Shown one piece after another: positions 40,777 to 49,108 of a stretch of DNA of 64,000 bases. Source of the DNA: Legionella steigerwaltii. Lineage in GTDB: Bacteria > Pseudomonadota > Gammaproteobacteria > Legionellales > Legionellaceae. The notes beneath the pieces were generated by a model. It worked only from the letters and a program-made list of their open reading frames with translations. It did not search any database and had not been told where the DNA came from. The translations under genes and the position numbers were made by a program. The stretch is from assembly GCF_001468065.1 (NCBI RefSeq), contig NZ_LNYZ01000038.1:168368-232367 (forward strand), read 5' to 3'. Positions within the stretch are counted from its first letter, which is position 1; each line of letters begins with the position of its first letter.

Positions 40777-41559
40777 ATGAATAAACCACATACAGAGTTT
40801 AGGGTAGTGCATCATTTACTTAATGACTTACTATCCGGTTTGCAATCAATTTTAAAGGAACATTTGCTGGGCGTTTATGTGTATGGTTCATTTGTTTGGG
40901 GTGATTTTGATGAAACAACCAGCGACATTGATGTTCTTGTGGCATTAAACAAAGAAATGACACCAGAAGAATTCGCGGCTTTAGATGATTTGCATGCCAA
41001 TCTGGTTCAGCATTTTCCAGCTTGGAATGACCGAATTGAAGTAGCTTATGCATCTTATAAAATGTTACAACATTTTAAGACAGAGCCAGGTCAAATTGCT
41101 GTCATTAGCCCAGGGGAACCGTTTCACCTCAAACAGGCGGGGACTGACTGGCTTATTAATTATTATTTGTTGCAAAGAGATAGCCTCATTCTATATGGTC
41201 CATCAGCAAAGTCGATTATTGCTCCTGTATCAAATAGTGAGTTTATAGAGCATGTCAAAAAACAGGCCATTGAGTGGCAAGATTGGGTTACTCATACCAA
41301 AAATTCTTTAGGGTACCAATATTATGTTGTATTAACTCTATGCCGGGCTTTGTATGTGCTCCAACATCAGGAACAAGGCTCTAAGTTAAAAGCTGGAACT
41401 TGGGCTAAAAATCAATTCCCAAAATGGCGAGTTTTAATTCAACGAGCATTAACTAAAGCTGAACTAAATCATGCAAGCGATATCTTGACCGAAGAAACCT
41501 ATCAAGAAGTCACTGCATTTGTGGGTGAAATAGTTCAGCATATTCAAGAGAGAGAATAA
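40777..41559 (+). CDS. ANT-like nucleotidyltransferase (AadA/ANT family)
   Basis: A 260-residue protein with the nucleotidyltransferase motif GSFVWGDFDETTSDID (G37-S38, D50, D52) and the C-terminal helical domain (DUF4111) of aminoglycoside adenylyltransferases. Such enzymes adenylate spectinomycin or streptomycin. The protein is a distant homologue, so substrate is not assigned. It is embedded in an operon with a transporter and acetyltransferases: next gene starts 1 nt after its stop. Confidence 0.8.
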   Translation: MNKPHTEFRVVHHLLNDLLSGLQSILKEHLLGVYVYGSFVWGDFDETTSDIDVLVALNKEMTPEEFAALDDLHANLVQHFPAWNDRIEVAYASYKMLQHFKTEPGQIAVISPGEPFHLKQAGTDWLINYYLLQRDSLILYGPSAKSIIAPVSNSEFIEHVKKQAIEWQDWVTHTKNSLGYQYYVVLTLCRALYVLQHQEQGSKLKAGTWAKNQFPKWRVLIQRALTKAELNHASDILTEETYQEVTAFVGEIVQHIQERE

Positions 41560-42519
41560 ATGATGGAAGTCAACCAAGAACAAAGACTCATCGAAGTAGT
41601 TCCTTATAATGCTAATTGGCCTATGCAATTTGAACAGGAAGCAAAGCGAATTAAAAAAGCATTAGGCAGTAATTGCATTGAAATTCATCATATCGGTTCC
41701 ACATCAGTACCAGGTTTGGCTGCAAAACCAGTAATCGATATGATTCCAGTTGTTTTAGATATTAGCAAAGTGGACAGTGCCAATGCTGCTATGCAGGCAC
41801 TTGGCTATGAAGCCAAAGGAGAATACGGTATTCCTTTTCGCCGCTATTTCCAAAAGGGAGAAAGTCTACGAACACATCATGCTCATATTTTTGAGTTTGG
41901 AAATTCCGAAATCGAGCGGCATTTAAAATTTAGGGACTGGATGAGAGCACATCCAGAAGATAGAGAAGCTTATGCTCGTTTAAAACAAGAGTTGGCCCAT
42001 CAATATCCCTATGACATTACTGCCTATTGTTTGGGCAAAGAAGATTTTATTGCAACAATTGATAAAAAAGCAGGGTTTAATGGATTAAGAGTGGTGAAGG
42101 CATTAACGCCGCGAGAATGGGATAAAGTACGTCATTTCAGACAATTCTATTTTTTTGATAAAGCTGGGCTTTCTGACCCTTACACTTGGACTTTTGAGCA
42201 TGATGCTCATGTTCATTTTGTTTTATCTCAAGGAAGCGACATCATTGGTTATGCCCATCTGCAATTATGGCCTCATCAGAGAGCCGCTTTGCGTATCATT
42301 GTGATTGATGAGGAAAAAAGAACCCATCAATACGGTAGCCAATTCTTGGCGTTATGTGAAAAGTGGCTCAAAAACCAAGGATATCAAAGCTTGCACGTGG
42401 AGTCCTCACCGGATGCTCTAAGATTTTATAGAAATAATGGTTATATCGACATGCCATTTGATGATCCAGATGGCTATGAAGGTGATGCGAGAGATACTGC
42501 GGTAGGGAAAATACTATGA
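41560..42519 (+). CDS. GrpB (UPF0157)-GNAT fusion protein
   Basis: A 319-residue two-domain protein. Residues 1-175 are GrpB/UPF0157, a nucleotidyltransferase-fold domain (VPYNANWPMQFEQEAKRI; IHHIGSTSVPGLAAKPVIDM). Residues ~176-319 form a GNAT acetyltransferase (VIDEEKRTHQYGSQFLALCEKWL; SPDALRFYRNNGY). The fusion joins a nucleotidyl-transfer and an acetyl-transfer domain. Start ATG (41560) follows the previous stop directly; its end overlaps the next gene (ATGA). Confidence 0.83.
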   Translation: MMEVNQEQRLIEVVPYNANWPMQFEQEAKRIKKALGSNCIEIHHIGSTSVPGLAAKPVIDMIPVVLDISKVDSANAAMQALGYEAKGEYGIPFRRYFQKGESLRTHHAHIFEFGNSEIERHLKFRDWMRAHPEDREAYARLKQELAHQYPYDITAYCLGKEDFIATIDKKAGFNGLRVVKALTPREWDKVRHFRQFYFFDKAGLSDPYTWTFEHDAHVHFVLSQGSDIIGYAHLQLWPHQRAALRIIVIDEEKRTHQYGSQFLALCEKWLKNQGYQSLHVESSPDALRFYRNNGYIDMPFDDPDGYEGDARDTAVGKIL

Positions 42520-43997
42520 TTCAAATCGAAAAAATAACGGGAGATTGGGCTCAAACCTTATGTCGAACCATTACAAAGGATTTGCCAGAATACTTTGGTT
42601 TACCAGAAGCGAACGAGCACTACGCAATAGGTGTAAACACACGCACTAATTTTGCGGCGAAAGATGGAGATGACACTATGGGCCTCGTTTCTATTGATTT
42701 TCCTTATCCTAATAATGCCAATATTTACTGGATGGCTGTAAAACGTGATTATCATCGTCAAGGTGTAGGAAAGCAATTAATCGAAGCGGCTTGCCATTTT
42801 GCTGCAACACAAGGAGCTAAAACCATAACCGTTGAAACACTTAGCCCCTCTGAATTGGAAGAGAATTACCTTAAAACCTACCGATTTTATCAGTCAGTTG
42901 GTTTTAACGCTCTTTTTGATTTAAAACCTGCAGGGTATGAGTGGAATATGGTGTACATGATAAAACAGCTTGAACCTTTAGCAGAAAACCAACGGTCAAT
43001 TGCCATTAAGCTAATGGAATTATCTGATATCCCCGTTTTGGTCGATGCGTTTCAAAAAGCAAATTGGCAAAAACCTTACGTCTTGTTTGAAGGGTATCAT
43101 CAAGAACAACAACAATCTGAGCGAGTAGTTTGGGTAGCCTATGTTCAAGACCAAATTGCGGGCTATGTTACTCTAAAATGGGCCTCACACTATGAACCCT
43201 TTGCTCATAAAGAAATCCCAGAAATTATGGACTTAAATGTATTGCCTGCTTTTCGCAAGCTCGGAATAGGCAGTGCTTTACTCACTGTTGCTGAAGACAA
43301 GGCAGCAAGTCAGTGTGATGTTGTAGGTATTGGTGTTGGGTTATATGGTGGTTCCGATGGAGGATATGGACAAGCTCAACGACTTTATGTTACCCGTGGT
43401 TATATTCCTGATGGTTTAGGGGTAACTTATAGTTATAAACCAACCATTCCTGGGGAAACATATCCTTTGGATGATGATTTAATTTTGTGGTTTACTAAAA
43501 AATTAACCAATTTGCATGCAGAAAGTGATGCCGTAATTAAAAAAACAACTGATAGCCACGATGTGTATGTACCAAATACAAACTATAAATTGGAGTTCAA
43601 TGCAAAAGATTCATTTAAAATTGTAGATCAAAAGTTGTTTGAGTTTAATACATCGTGCGTCCCTTCCACACAAAAACCTGAAGTAATTGATATAAATGTT
43701 ACGATCAAGAATGGTGATGAAATAATAGCGGGTATTTGTTCGGAGGTTTATACATGGAAGATCCTGTACATCAGTGTCTTTTTTGTTGAGGAAAAATATC
43801 GCCACCAAGGTTTGGGTACCATTTTACTCAATAAAGTTGAGGAAAAAGCTAAAGAATTAGGAGTTACTTTAATTCACCTCGATACCTTTGATTTTCAAGC
43901 AAAAGATTTTTATCTCAAATATGGTTACGAAGAGTTTGGAGTTCTGGATGACTGCCCTAAAGGTCATAAGCGTTATTATATGAAGAAGGTACTATGA
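42516..43997 (+). CDS. Three tandem GNAT acetyltransferase domains
   Basis: A 493-residue protein with three acetyltransferase units: residues ~1-150 (KRDYHRQGVGKQLIEAA), ~160-320 (LPAFRKLGIGSALLTVAED) and ~345-493 (VEEKYRHQGLGTILLNKVEEKA). Each keeps an acetyl-CoA loop with R/Q-x-x-G-x-G. Proteins with three GNAT modules are unusual; two-unit ones exist in aminoglycoside and mycothiol enzymes. It overlaps both neighbours by 4 bp. Confidence 0.85.
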   Translation: MIQIEKITGDWAQTLCRTITKDLPEYFGLPEANEHYAIGVNTRTNFAAKDGDDTMGLVSIDFPYPNNANIYWMAVKRDYHRQGVGKQLIEAACHFAATQGAKTITVETLSPSELEENYLKTYRFYQSVGFNALFDLKPAGYEWNMVYMIKQLEPLAENQRSIAIKLMELSDIPVLVDAFQKANWQKPYVLFEGYHQEQQQSERVVWVAYVQDQIAGYVTLKWASHYEPFAHKEIPEIMDLNVLPAFRKLGIGSALLTVAEDKAASQCDVVGIGVGLYGGSDGGYGQAQRLYVTRGYIPDGLGVTYSYKPTIPGETYPLDDDLILWFTKKLTNLHAESDAVIKKTTDSHDVYVPNTNYKLEFNAKDSFKIVDQKLFEFNTSCVPSTQKPEVIDINVTIKNGDEIIAGICSEVYTWKILYISVFFVEEKYRHQGLGTILLNKVEEKAKELGVTLIHLDTFDFQAKDFYLKYGYEEFGVLDDCPKGHKRYYMKKVL

Positions 43998-44206
43998 GTT
44001 TTATAAAAAAAGGAATATACCGTCATTATAAAGGTAATTTGTATGAAGTAATTGATATCGCCAGGCATTCGGAAAGCTTGGAAGATATGGTGGTGTACAG
44101 AGCGCTTTACGGTGATTTTAAACTATGGGTTCGACCTCTTAAGATGTTCCTTGAAAACATTGAGATAAACGGTGAGATCCAAAAAAGATTTGAATTAAAT
44201 GAATAG
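43994..44206 (+). CDS. DUF1653 protein
   Basis: A 70-residue protein (GIYRHYKGNLYEVIDIARHSES; YRALYGDFKLWVRP) fitting DUF1653, a small beta-rich family of unknown function. It overlaps the previous gene by 4 bp and the next by 8 bp, so it belongs to the operon. Confidence 0.78.
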   Translation: MSFIKKGIYRHYKGNLYEVIDIARHSESLEDMVVYRALYGDFKLWVRPLKMFLENIEINGEIQKRFELNE

Positions 44207-44771
44207 ATTAGAACAAGCAAATCGTTTTATCTTCACTGGCACCCCAGGCAGTGGAAAAACTTCTGTTATTTTGGCATTGAAAAGATTAGGGCATGTAGTG
44301 ATTCCTGAATCTGCAACGGATGTCATTGCAGAAGAGCAGGCAAAGGGAACTATGCGCCCATGGGAGCAGGCTGATTTTGTAGATAAGATTGCCTTAACAC
44401 AAAAATTAAGGCAATTGAATGCTAAAGGTGAGTTACAATTTTATGATCGATCACCATTTTGTGCTTATGCATTGGGACGTTATTCCGCTCATTGGCATCA
44501 TCGTGATTTTACACCCTCACCTGTTTTATTAGCTGAAGTTGACCGCTGCCTAAAAGCGGGTATCTATCAACGCAAAGTATTCTTTTTTGAGAACTTGGGG
44601 TTTATTGAACCAACCTCCGCTCGCAAAATCAGTTATGAAGATGCCCTTATTTTTGAGCAAATTCACATAGAGGTATACAAAGAGTTTGGTTTTGAAATTG
44701 TGCTTGTGCCTAATAATGCGATTGAAGAGCGTTGCCGATTTGTCCTTGAAACGTTAGGTATAAAAAAATAA
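44199..44771 (+). CDS. AAA_28-type P-loop NTPase
   Basis: A 190-residue nucleotide-binding protein with Walker A FTGTPGSGKTS, IPESATDVI and YDRSPFCAYALGRY, typical of the AAA_28 (NadR/Ttd14-like) P-loop kinase-like family. It could be a small-molecule kinase. It is the last gene of the overlapping operon. Substrate unknown. Confidence 0.75.
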   Translation: MNRLEQANRFIFTGTPGSGKTSVILALKRLGHVVIPESATDVIAEEQAKGTMRPWEQADFVDKIALTQKLRQLNAKGELQFYDRSPFCAYALGRYSAHWHHRDFTPSPVLLAEVDRCLKAGIYQRKVFFFENLGFIEPTSARKISYEDALIFEQIHIEVYKEFGFEIVLVPNNAIEERCRFVLETLGIKK

Positions 44772-44847
44772 ACATCCATTTTATGAAAAAACCGCTTGAC
44801 CCTATTGTTACTATATATCTTACCTTTGTTCCTAAGGAGGTAATACT

Positions 44848-45792
44848 ATGACTCAATGGTTCGTAAAAGACTTAAGCAAATTGACCGGTGTTTCGGTGCA
44901 AACATTGCATCATTATGACCGCATTGGTTTACTTAAACCTTCATTGCGACAGTCCAATGGGTATCGTATTTACTCCGAGAAGGATTTATTGAAATTACAA
45001 CAGATTATTGCTTTAAAGTTTTTTGGTTTTGAGTTGTCACAAATCAAAACCTTGCTCTCTGAAGAACGTCATGCGCTAAACCATTTTGAGGCCCAAGCTC
45101 AAGTGTTAGAACAAAAAGCAGCGGCATGTACTTCCGGAGCTAAAACCTTAAGAAGCATTATTAACTCTGTTGATATCAATCAATCCATTCCATGGGAAAC
45201 CATTATTCAGCTGATTGAGGTATATAAAATGGCAGAACATCTTGAACATGATTGGGTTAAGGAAATATTCACTCCTGATGAATTAAAACAATATGTAGCA
45301 TTTGAAAAGGAAATGAAAACAAATAATAAGGCTGAGTTTGAAAAACAATGGCATCAACTCTTAGATGAACTGAAACAAAACGTGAAACACGATCCTGATT
45401 CCACTATAGGTATCCAAACAGGAAAAAACTACATGGAATGGGTTAACAGCGTATACGGTAAAAAATATGCTCATCTAAGAACCAAAAAATGGGAAAAAGG
45501 ATTTGGAGAAGGAAAAGGTCTTGACGACATTGGATTAACATCAGAGATCATGGCATGGTTAGAAAAAGCTTTAGATGCTTATTGGAAGGATAGACTTTAT
45601 GGCATTCTTGAACAAGTAGGAAAAACTTCAGCTTCCACTGTACTAATGCTTTGGAATAAGGCCTTAGATGATATGTATGGTGAAGAAATTTCACGAAAAT
45701 ATGATGTTTGTGACATTGCTTTGAATGATGACAAGGTCAGTCTAGAGGCAAAGACTTGGCTTAAAAGTATCTTAGATGCCTACAAAATGTAA
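44848..45792 (+). CDS. MerR-family regulator with TipAS-like drug-binding domain
   Basis: A 314-residue regulator: MerR helix-turn-helix (VKDLSKLTGVSVQTLHHYDRIGLLKPSLR), dimerisation helix, and a ~170-residue C-terminal TipAS-like domain (AFEKEMKTNNKAEFEKQWHQLLDEL). TipA binds thiopeptide antibiotics. An excellent AAGGAGGT site precedes the ATG, with TTGACC and TACCTT 19 bp apart upstream, the long spacer expected for MerR control. It is the probable regulator of the operon to its left. Confidence 0.82.
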   Translation: MTQWFVKDLSKLTGVSVQTLHHYDRIGLLKPSLRQSNGYRIYSEKDLLKLQQIIALKFFGFELSQIKTLLSEERHALNHFEAQAQVLEQKAAACTSGAKTLRSIINSVDINQSIPWETIIQLIEVYKMAEHLEHDWVKEIFTPDELKQYVAFEKEMKTNNKAEFEKQWHQLLDELKQNVKHDPDSTIGIQTGKNYMEWVNSVYGKKYAHLRTKKWEKGFGEGKGLDDIGLTSEIMAWLEKALDAYWKDRLYGILEQVGKTSASTVLMLWNKALDDMYGEEISRKYDVCDIALNDDKVSLEAKTWLKSILDAYKM

Positions 45793-45807
45793 ACAATAGA
45801 TGTAAAT

Positions 45808-45836
45808 TTGGATCGGTGCTATTTTTACCGATCCAA
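45808..45836 (+). terminator. terminator hairpin after the MerR gene
   Basis: Perfect 10-bp inverted repeat TTGGATCGGT / ACCGATCCAA with a 9-nt loop, 15 nt after the stop. It is followed by TCTTAATT rather than a long T tract. Confidence 0.65.
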
Positions 45837-45849
45837 TCTTAATTAAATA

Positions 45850-45918
45850 TCAACTTAATCCATCTAGGGGGATTCTGTTCGGTAAAAAGCCGCCAACCTG
45901 AGCATCCGCCAATGTTAA
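45850..45918 (-). pseudogene. remnant of an ABC exporter 3' end
   Basis: On the minus strand this reads D AQVGGFLPNRIP then stop, matching the tail of the exporter at 49109 (DAQVGGFLPDKNP). A 27-bp stretch (45892-45918) is identical to 49142-49168. It proves an old recombination or a deleted second copy beside the MerR gene. Confidence 0.7.
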
Positions 45919-46003
45919 AAAATTCGTAAAAAAATGCTGATTGAGAATAAATTTTACGGCATCAGGTATAATTAAATCACTAGTTTGTATTTTGAGCAAT
46001 TTT

Positions 46004-49000
46004 ATGTCTTATGCAAAAATGGCAGAATTACTTTTGCTGGACGTCATGTCTAAAGCACAGATTCCAGGAGTTTCTATTGCCTTCATAAGCAGTGATGGAA
46101 TCATATCTACTCAAGAACAAGGCCTTACAGAGGGTTGCGGTCTTTTTGCAATACCAGTTGATCCACTCAAGTGTCCCTTTAATAAGCTGGGATTAGGAAC
46201 TAAAGATGCTGTAGTTTTATTTGACGACAAACTTTATTATGTAAATCAAACGACACAAAGCGTTCATCAAATACAGTTAAATGAAAGTAATCAATCCTCA
46301 TATCAAAAGTTACGAAAAAGTTGTACTGATACCTATAAATTGGCCGATCCTCAAGAGTCTGAATTAATAACTACTCTAACAGGTCTTACACCACCTACGA
46401 GAGTGAAACCAGAAACCGTTTTTGGAGCAGCCTCGCTAAGCAAACCCGTATTTGCTTATTTAGTGCAAAAGTTGATTCAGTCAAATGCGACGAATCAAGC
46501 AGAGAAAGGGACAGGTAAATTTAATTTAGATAAATTCAACCTGAGTCAATTTGATTTAGATACCCCTCTTTTTCATATCTTGCCGTTAGAAGAATTTGAG
46601 ATAGATGGAATGAAATTTGATATGTCTAACACATCTGCTGTTGTCTGTGCCCAAGCACTTACTGCAAGGATGGTGTTATCACATACAACAGGCCTTGCTC
46701 ATGGTGAAATGAAGTTTCAGTTCATTCCTAATCCTAAAGAAAAAGATTCTAAAGAAAAAATGCATGGATATTCAAATGTTGGTATTGTGTACTTACATCA
46801 AGTGATTGAAAAATTGACTGAAGCAAATCTAGAAACATTGGCCAAAAACCATGTGTTTGATCATTGTGACATGACTCATAGCACTTATGAGCCACCAAAG
46901 GCCTATCACTTGCTTTTGCATGCTGAAAAAGAACCCTTGTTTGATGAAATGAAGCCTGGTCAGATTGTCATACTAAAAGAAGATGAGCAACTAACAGCCT
47001 ATTGGTTAGAGAATGGAAAAATAGTCAATCGCTCTTTTCCGGAAAGAGTAGTTCCAGGAATTCTTAGACAGTTACCTGATAAAGGTAAACTTTCAAACAA
47101 TTTGGAGTTGATAGAAGCTGTAATCTCGCAATATGGATGTAAAGAACCCAAACCATGTGCCGCCAATACACTACGAACTACAGCAACAGATTATGCAAAG
47201 TTTGTCAAACATCTAAGCCATGACAACTCCATTGAAAATCCTTTTGTTCCGCATGCCTTCATGACGCACGATAGAGGTTTAGCTGGAGCGATCGGAATTG
47301 CTAGAGACAAGATACCCGAGCTCATTTTAAGTCATGTCGCATGGGGCTTAGGTTGGGGGCTACAAACCAATGAAAAGGAGGATGTTGTTACGGCTTACCA
47401 CTCAGGCGACATGAATGATTGTAGAGCATGGGTTGCAGTCAATTTAAAAGATAAGAGTGCCGTGGTATTCTTTGCTAATTCGCATAATGGACATATTCTT
47501 GCGGAACACATTATCCCTTCGACAATTCAAATAGAACTGGCTTCACACTATTTTTTCCCCAAATGGGGTTTTGCTAGAACTCTTGATGAGCTATGTGGTA
47601 AAACGAATAATTGGGGCATAAATCCATTTCCAAGACCCAATCCATCTAAAGAGCTAACAAGCTCCTTAGGTGAGTTGCAAAAAAGAACTAATATCCCAAG
47701 TATTGCTACAGCAATTATTTCTGACCGCGGAGTTGTTACTACGCAAGAGGTGGGTGTGACTAATGTCAACAAACCAGAAGAAGTTACTAGTTCAACTGTT
47801 TTTGAAGCCGCTTCATTGAGTAAGCCTGTATTTGCTTATATTGTATTGAAACTAGCGCAAAAAGGTCTCATTGATTTAGATAAACCACTTCATGAGTACG
47901 GTGATTTTGGTCCTCTGGAGATGCGAGCTGATAAAAATTATAAAAAATTAACCGCTCGTATGATCCTATCTCATCAAGCAGGGTTACCTAATGAATTTTC
48001 ATCCCCAGAATCTCTAAAGTATGTTTCTGAAGTAGGAAAACAATTTGATTATTCAGGTGTGGCTTATCAATTTTTAGGTGAAATTGTGGAACACATTACT
48101 TCAAAATCACTGGAAGCTTTAGCCCAAGAAGAATTCGCTAATATAGGTATGACCGATAGTAGCTTCATGCCACCAACGGGTTGCAGTCTTATTAAACTGT
48201 CAGATGAAGAGGAAGAGCCAACGCCTGAACGCATTAAAAAATTATTAAAAGATACTTTAGATGTACATGGTCAATTAAGTATTATCCTTCATAAGGATAA
48301 ATTATTTGTTGCTGAAAGAGCAGTAGACGGCAGCGTACAAATTACTGAAAAAAACTCCAGCCAAGTTGAAGAAAAAAGTCTAAAAGAAATCAAAGCCCGC
48401 TTTGCTCAAATACCACCATTTTTTTGGTCAAAACCCATACCGGTTGAAGCAAGGGAATTACCCCTTGTGACTACTATTTTTGGTCATCCCCCAGCACATG
48501 CTGCAACAATAGCAATAGGTCATGATAAAGATGGTTCAGTAAATCTTAAGCAAAAATTTTATATGGTTCACCCGGCAGGCTCTTTGTATACAACAACTTC
48601 TGATTATGCAAAATTTTTAAAAGCCTGTGTTAACGATCCCTATGTTAGGTGGGAAATGTTCAAACCTATTGTTTCATCATTAAGAGATAAAGATACTAAA
48701 GCAATGAGCCAGGGAGTTTCTACTGATATTTTAGATCAAATCTCTTGGGGTCTAGGCATTGGTATTCAGAAAAATACCGATGGAACCCGTATCGCATTTC
48801 ATTGGGGTGACAATGGAACTGGACGCAATTTAGCAGCGATTAATCTTACTACCGATGAAGCGGTTGTTTGTCTCACCAATAGTGAAAATGGACCCGCTGT
48901 TTTTCGAGAAATTGCAGAGCCTATCGTTGGCGATTTAAGTGCTATTAGGCAATGGTTATCAATACGAGAAGAATTACCTCTTGATAAGCGCGTAAAAGAA

Positions 49001-49105
49001 AATCCAACTCAAGAAATGAACCAACGTGTACAGGAGCAGACGACAGTCGCTACTATAGGACAGCAAGAAGGAGAGCAAAAGCCTTCTGACTTAGGACTGT
49101 TCTAA
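46004..49105 (+). CDS. Tandem double serine-hydrolase (beta-lactamase-fold) protein
   Basis: A ~1033-residue protein with two beta-lactamase/class C-like domains. Both have the SxxK nucleophile (S144-L-S-K147 and S604-L-S-K607 counted from ATG 46004). The first has YSN (HGYSNVGIVY) and HSG; the second has YSG instead of YxN (FDYSGVAYQ) and HWG. The upstream TTG reading (45941) is not supported because ATG at 46004 has natural context. No signal peptide is visible. Function may be esterase, peptidase or beta-lactam hydrolysis. Confidence 0.8.
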   Translation: MSYAKMAELLLLDVMSKAQIPGVSIAFISSDGIISTQEQGLTEGCGLFAIPVDPLKCPFNKLGLGTKDAVVLFDDKLYYVNQTTQSVHQIQLNESNQSSYQKLRKSCTDTYKLADPQESELITTLTGLTPPTRVKPETVFGAASLSKPVFAYLVQKLIQSNATNQAEKGTGKFNLDKFNLSQFDLDTPLFHILPLEEFEIDGMKFDMSNTSAVVCAQALTARMVLSHTTGLAHGEMKFQFIPNPKEKDSKEKMHGYSNVGIVYLHQVIEKLTEANLETLAKNHVFDHCDMTHSTYEPPKAYHLLLHAEKEPLFDEMKPGQIVILKEDEQLTAYWLENGKIVNRSFPERVVPGILRQLPDKGKLSNNLELIEAVISQYGCKEPKPCAANTLRTTATDYAKFVKHLSHDNSIENPFVPHAFMTHDRGLAGAIGIARDKIPELILSHVAWGLGWGLQTNEKEDVVTAYHSGDMNDCRAWVAVNLKDKSAVVFFANSHNGHILAEHIIPSTIQIELASHYFFPKWGFARTLDELCGKTNNWGINPFPRPNPSKELTSSLGELQKRTNIPSIATAIISDRGVVTTQEVGVTNVNKPEEVTSSTVFEAASLSKPVFAYIVLKLAQKGLIDLDKPLHEYGDFGPLEMRADKNYKKLTARMILSHQAGLPNEFSSPESLKYVSEVGKQFDYSGVAYQFLGEIVEHITSKSLEALAQEEFANIGMTDSSFMPPTGCSLIKLSDEEEEPTPERIKKLLKDTLDVHGQLSIILHKDKLFVAERAVDGSVQITEKNSSQVEEKSLKEIKARFAQIPPFFWSKPIPVEARELPLVTTIFGHPPAHAATIAIGHDKDGSVNLKQKFYMVHPAGSLYTTTSDYAKFLKACVNDPYVRWEMFKPIVSSLRDKDTKAMSQGVSTDILDQISWGLGIGIQKNTDGTRIAFHWGDNGTGRNLAAINLTTDEAVVCLTNSENGPAVFREIAEPIVGDLSAIRQWLSIREELPLDKRVKENPTQEMNQRVQEQTTVATIGQQEGEQKPSDLGLF

Positions 49106-49108
49106 GTA

